This document shows, in pieces, positions 60,722-64,000 of a stretch of 64,000 nt of DNA. This DNA is from Umbilicaria muhlenbergii. Taxonomy: Eukaryota > Ascomycota > Lecanoromycetes > Umbilicariales > Umbilicariaceae. A program made the translations under genes and the position numbers. The notes beneath the pieces were generated by a model that was not told the DNA's origin, did no database searches, and worked only from the letters and a program-made list of their open reading frames with translations. The stretch lies in NCBI GenBank assembly GCA_000611775.1, contig KK106983.1:499542-563541 (forward strand). The letters run 5' to 3'. Position 1 is the first letter of the stretch, and each line of letters starts with the position of its first letter.

Positions 60722-60879
60722 GTATGATTTTAAGCAAATGCTGATGAAGTCATCAATCTCAAGGGTTCCTGAGAAGCTTCAGAAACATGAGGCAGCACAA
60801 CAGAAATCACAGAAAGACAGCAGGCAGAAGAAGATTAAGAATAACAGCAGCTTCACTGACAAGAGAGGCTGACAGTGAT

Positions 60880-61560
60880 CATAAGCACATGTAGTATTAT
60901 CATCTAAAACATGACCTTCAGGAGGGCCTCAAGCAAGGTGATTAAAAGTGATGCATTTGTCAAGTTAAAAGAATTGATAAGATCATGACACTCTCATCTC
61001 AGAACATATACTCTATACTCATGTGATTGAGATGCTGTAAGATCAGGTGTAAATGAATCAATCAGTGATGTTCTTCACCTTGCTCACCTGCCTGAACTCA
61101 CCGCTTAAAATGTTGTAGATGAGCAAGACAAGGAACTTCTACATCTTCCTCAGCTTCACTCTGAGCCTAGAAAACTGAATTAGCAACTCATGTTACAGCA
61201 TCATAACTTCTCATCACTAGACAAACATCCTCACTACTCAGTAATTCACTTCTCATGCAGCACTGTGCTGATTTTCTGTGTGATGAGTGATTACAGCTTT
61301 GGCGGTACAGAGGAGGAGAACATGAAACTTAAGAAGCTTAACACTGAAGTAATATGTCTAATAACATATGTGCTGTTCACGCTGATACAGTCTTGTTAAC
61401 ATGATGTCTAGCTCAAGGATCCTGATAACTTTAAAAACTGAGAGAAGCTTGTTCATGCTGCAGAAGGCTTAAAAGAAGGCCTTAATCAAAACTTCAATTC
61501 TCAGTTGATAATTACTACATGAGAGATATATGACTGATTCTTAGCAAAGTTTTCATTGTT
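60880..61560 (+). pseudogene. Unknown cargo coding stretch after PRP28 fragment
   Basis: One plus-strand frame reads coherently: SDVLHLAHLPELTA, DEQDKELLHLPQLHSEPRKL, then an open 69-codon part with HHNFSSLDKHPHYSVIHF and DYSFGGTEEENMKLKKLN. It ends near the start of the right direct repeat. Not recognised. A nearby Trp/Gly-poor composition fits the same mutation process. Confidence 0.4.
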
Positions 61561-61574
61561 GTTCAAGTATTGAA

Positions 61575-61930
61575 AGAAATATGCACAGCCTTTCATCAAG
61601 TTCTCTCATCAGCAAGCTTGTATACTCAGTGTATGTTGTCAGGCATCTGTCATCAATCATCATTTTAAGGAATATTCTGAACAGACTTCCTGACCTGATT
61701 ATATCATGTCATTGCTACAGTTTGAACCCCTCTGTCTTCAAGACACAGTCACAAATTCATCAGCATGAAGCTGATGAGATGCAGATGTTGCCTTCTATGT
61801 CTTATTATTAATGCTCAGGCCATCAGTCTTCACTTGAGATTATGAGTTGTCATGCACGTGAATGCAGCCTGACAACATTAAAAGTTGAAATGATATGAGC
61901 TCTGTCTGAGTCATCAGTCTCTTCTCAGCA
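61575..61930. repeat. Direct repeat flanking the cargo (right copy)
   Basis: Matches 52893-53240. On the minus strand it carries the conserved part of the unknown gene (TKYT, RDFDERL region). Beyond it the sequence stays colinear with element A. Confidence 0.85.
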
Positions 61931-62474
61931 TGCAAGAAGTATCAGGAACATCATCAGCTGTGAAGTTGCAATGAATACTTGCTAAAACTGATCACCTTCT
62001 CATGAAACATCTTGAGCTTAAGGTTAACAAAAGAAGTCTTCATGATGCTTAAAAATTAACATCACCCTTCTGATCTCATTCACATTATACAGGTGTCTCA
62101 CTGTCATGATGTAAGTATCTTCAGAGTTGATAATCAGGGTTACACAAATGTATTTAAGTTGATGATACAGCTGTTCTGATATGTTGAGCCTTCACTATAC
62201 CACTATAGGGTGAAATGCATAAAGGATAAAGTAGAAACTCAGAGTTTCTGCAGGATGATGATCAATCTCTTTTTTCATTAATGTGCAATGTGAATATCTG
62301 TGAGTTGAGAGACACTTCAACTCTTCAAATCTCTTTCAATGACATTACAGCTTTCCTTGCCCGCATGATTTCAACAGATAGCATATACTAATGTAGCAGA
62401 ACCTCAATCAAGATAATGTGTCATGATCAAAATTGTTGAAGAAGCACACACCCTTGATGTGTTCTTTTCATTCA

Positions 62475-62525
62475 ATTCAATGAATGTGAGTTTGATTCAA
62501 TGAACACATTTATCATTCATTGAAC
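62475..62525. promoter_or_regulatory. Palindrome array of element C, 20-bp spacing
   Basis: ATTCAATGAAT at 62475, ATTCAATGAAC at 62495 and ATTCATTGAAC at 62515. Counterpart of 27179-27229, upstream of the plus-strand gene at 63243. Confidence 0.85.
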
Positions 62526-62578
62526 ATGCTTACAAGTGTTGCAGAACAGTGATTCAGATACTTTTCATCATTCATCAA

Positions 62579-62883
62579 TTTGTTATCATCAGCAGCACTG
62601 CATTCTCTTATGACTCACTGCATCAACACTCTCCTTGCCCCTCACTACCCTCTTCATTGAACACTTTTTTTAATCTTCATGACATCATCTTCTGCTACTC
62701 TCATCAACATTCTCATCATGACTCATTCATTAATCTGTTATCATCAGCAGTGCTGCATCACTTCACAACTCACTTCATCAACACTCTTCTTGCCCCTCAC
62801 TATCCTCTTCATTGAACACTTTTTTTAATCTTCATGACATCACCTTCTGTTTCTCTCAGCAACACTCTCATCATGATGATACA
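62579..62883. repeat. Pyrimidine-rich tandem duplication (element C)
   Basis: Counterpart of 27287-27596: two copies of a unit of about 155 bp around TTATCATCAGCAG and CACTTTTTTTAATCTTC. Confidence 0.75.
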
Positions 62884-63242
62884 TTGTAGCAATAGCTCAT
62901 CATCTGGCAGTCACTTTAGAATTTACAGTGAAAGATGAAGTCCTCAAATGAGCAGGAGTGAGACATAGTGTTTATCAGTCAGATGCATGAAACTTCTTCA
63001 CAATCTTTCATTCAACCTTGAAAGCACTCAGAGCTGCTGAGTGAATTTAACAGATGAATTCAAGACCTCTTCTCCTTTACATCATTCATACTGTCAGTGA
63101 ACATAAAGGACTTTGTGATCAGAGTGCAACTGTTGAATGAGATAAAACCCCTTACTGTCATTTTACATCAGTGTGAGTGATGTTATACTGATCAGTTTGA
63201 CTTCATGTCACACAAGTTCATTAAATTCAACTTCCTGCTCAG

Positions 63243-64000
63243 GTGATGAAACCTCATTTTAAGCTTACTAGGTCACTTTGTTTGCATGTGCATGAATATT
63301 ATCATCAATTCACAATACTCAACACCCGTGAGAAGGATACAACATCAGAGTCATACAACATGAGTTTAAACCTCAGAGGACTTTTCATGAAGAGTGAGAT
63401 TTTAAATGACCTGCCTGATTTAAGCACGCTCTATGACGCAGTGAGAGCTGAAAAGCTGAAGTATGCACATGCAACTGAGCATGAAATCCTTCAAATGATA
63501 GAGGATTACTGAGGCAACTGAATAATCCCTCTTATGTCATCATATCAACTGCTACTCTATGATCTATATCACTTCCTGAGTGACGCTGAGAAGGAGTGCA
63601 TTCAGCATCAGATTTCATCAAATCTGAGGGTCAAATTGTCTGAGGTGCATGACCTGAATATTTACTGAGTGAGGAGTGATGACCTTTTTGAACCTTTCAA
63701 ACCAGTCTCAGCAGTCACATGAGGAGGCGTGACTGATTATGATTTTAAATTCAGAGCAGCTAGAGCTTTATATGATAAGTGAAAGAGAGAGCTGAACTCA
63801 GAACCTGATCTCATTGAACTCACTGAAGCATTTAAGAACATGACAGTGAGTGAAGAGGTTAAAGAGCTGACAGACAGAAGTGACAAAGAGAACAGCAGCA
63901 AGAAATCAGCTACTGAATCTCAAAGGAAGGATTCAGATGAGCTCAAGGATCAGAACATCACTGTGAAGAGAGTGAATACAATCAGTCAAGGTGAAACTAC
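63243..64000 (+). pseudogene. Copy of the 968-codon unknown gene, cut by window end
   Basis: Starts MMKPHFKLTRSLCLHVHEYY and follows 27947-28720 without indels to the window end. Read through four TGA codons it stays in frame to NTISQGETT. Codons here show what stood at stops in the other copy (CAA for TAA at 28625) and the reverse (TGA here against CAA there at the IEDY end). Function unknown. Confidence 0.75.

Larger units (their letters stand above)
59772..60871 (+). pseudogene. PRP28 (DDX23) DEAD-box RNA helicase fragment, captured and mutated
   Basis: Prp28 unwinds U1/5' splice-site pairing in the spliceosome. Here the C-terminal part is present. LSFKELINKIL is followed by the Prp28-specific insert EEAEDVIMMSQHL. 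TATMP (motif III) leads on to IIRKYLRRPAIITI, IIIFVN (motif IV), TTDVLVA and SRGIDVQDV (motif V). Then come NIESYTH and IDHTDHVDKSDV, a decayed motif VI (HRIGRTGRAGKSGV). After a 59-bp intron the frame resumes YDFKQMLMKSSISRVPEKL and ends at 60871. The ATP-binding and DEAD motifs are not found. A 178-bp duplication near the start breaks the frame. TGA stops and changes such as GR to DH fit the mutation seen in the transposons. The retained intron shows it was copied as DNA, not through mRNA. The functional gene must be elsewhere. Confidence 0.9.
43160..64000. mobile_element. Plavaka-type DNA transposon, element B-C with cargo (right end outside window)
   Basis: Starts with the same CATCAGCAATTTAGCAA end as element A. 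Bases 43160-53240 are colinear with A 16699-26660, and 61575-64000 are colinear with A 26283-28720. Between them lie about 8.3 kb of plus-strand genes absent from A, bounded by a roughly 350-bp direct repeat. Treating B and C as one element is an inference. It is supported by the identical gene order and by palindrome arrays of the same kind inside the cargo. If complete like A, it should end near 66.4 kb. Confidence 0.65.

Noticed and set aside
1-64000. Mitochondrial or bacterial origin
   Set aside because: Spliceosomal intron, chromodomain retroelements, Plavaka transposase and Prp28 point to a fungal nuclear genome.

Overview
The window is a stack of nested, hypermutated transposable elements from a filamentous fungus, most likely an ascomycete. 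I see no intact host gene, tRNA, rRNA or CRISPR array. Three things point to a fungus: chromodomain-bearing Ty3/gypsy elements, a Plavaka-type (CACTA-related) DNA transposase, and a decayed piece of the spliceosomal helicase gene PRP28 that resembles fungal versions. By eye the DNA is AT-rich, CG dinucleotides are scarce, TGG/CCA triplets are very scarce, and TGA/TCA are everywhere. Copies differ from each other almost only by transitions, very often TG in one copy against CA in the other. This is the signature of repeat-induced point mutation (RIP) or a related C-to-T process acting mainly on CpG and also on CCA/TGG. As a result every long gene is visible only when TGA stops are read through, and the short open frames are mostly meaningless.

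Layout. 1-6.4 kb: a minus-strand chromovirus (gypsy 1) with a 157-bp tandem repeat at its 5' side. 7.4-42.3 kb: one Ty1/copia element on the minus strand, cut into five pieces by later insertions. The pieces are 42.3-40.8 kb (gag, protease, first half of integrase), 34.2-32.8 kb (rest of integrase, start of reverse transcriptase), 31.6-31.1 kb (reverse transcriptase), 16.7-16.6 kb, and 8.0-7.4 kb (RNase H). The insertions are gypsy 2 (8027-16589; 291-bp LTRs), a 14.4-kb Plavaka-type element A (16699-31117), a 1-kb palindrome (31789-32788), and gypsy 3 (34161-40816; 463-bp LTRs with a perfect 5-bp target duplication). 42.7-43.2 kb: a plus-strand gag cut off by a second Plavaka-type element, B-C, which starts at 43160 and runs past the window end.

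Element A carries several genes: minus-strand genes of unknown function, the transposase (about 22.05-25.34 kb), another minus-strand gene, then a divergent promoter region and a 968-codon plus-strand gene. Element B-C has the same genes but holds about 8.3 kb of extra plus-strand genes between two copies of a roughly 350-bp direct repeat. That cargo includes a gag-sized unknown protein, a possible SNF2-type helicase, coiled-coil-like unknowns, and the PRP28 fragment, which still has a spliceosomal intron. Element and cargo share arrays of the palindrome GTTCAWTGAAC spaced 19-22 bp apart in the gaps between genes, so they look like one co-regulated system. Two of the gypsy elements also carry an antisense gene between pol and the 3' LTR; one encodes a textbook fungal Zn2Cys6 cluster followed by a coiled coil.
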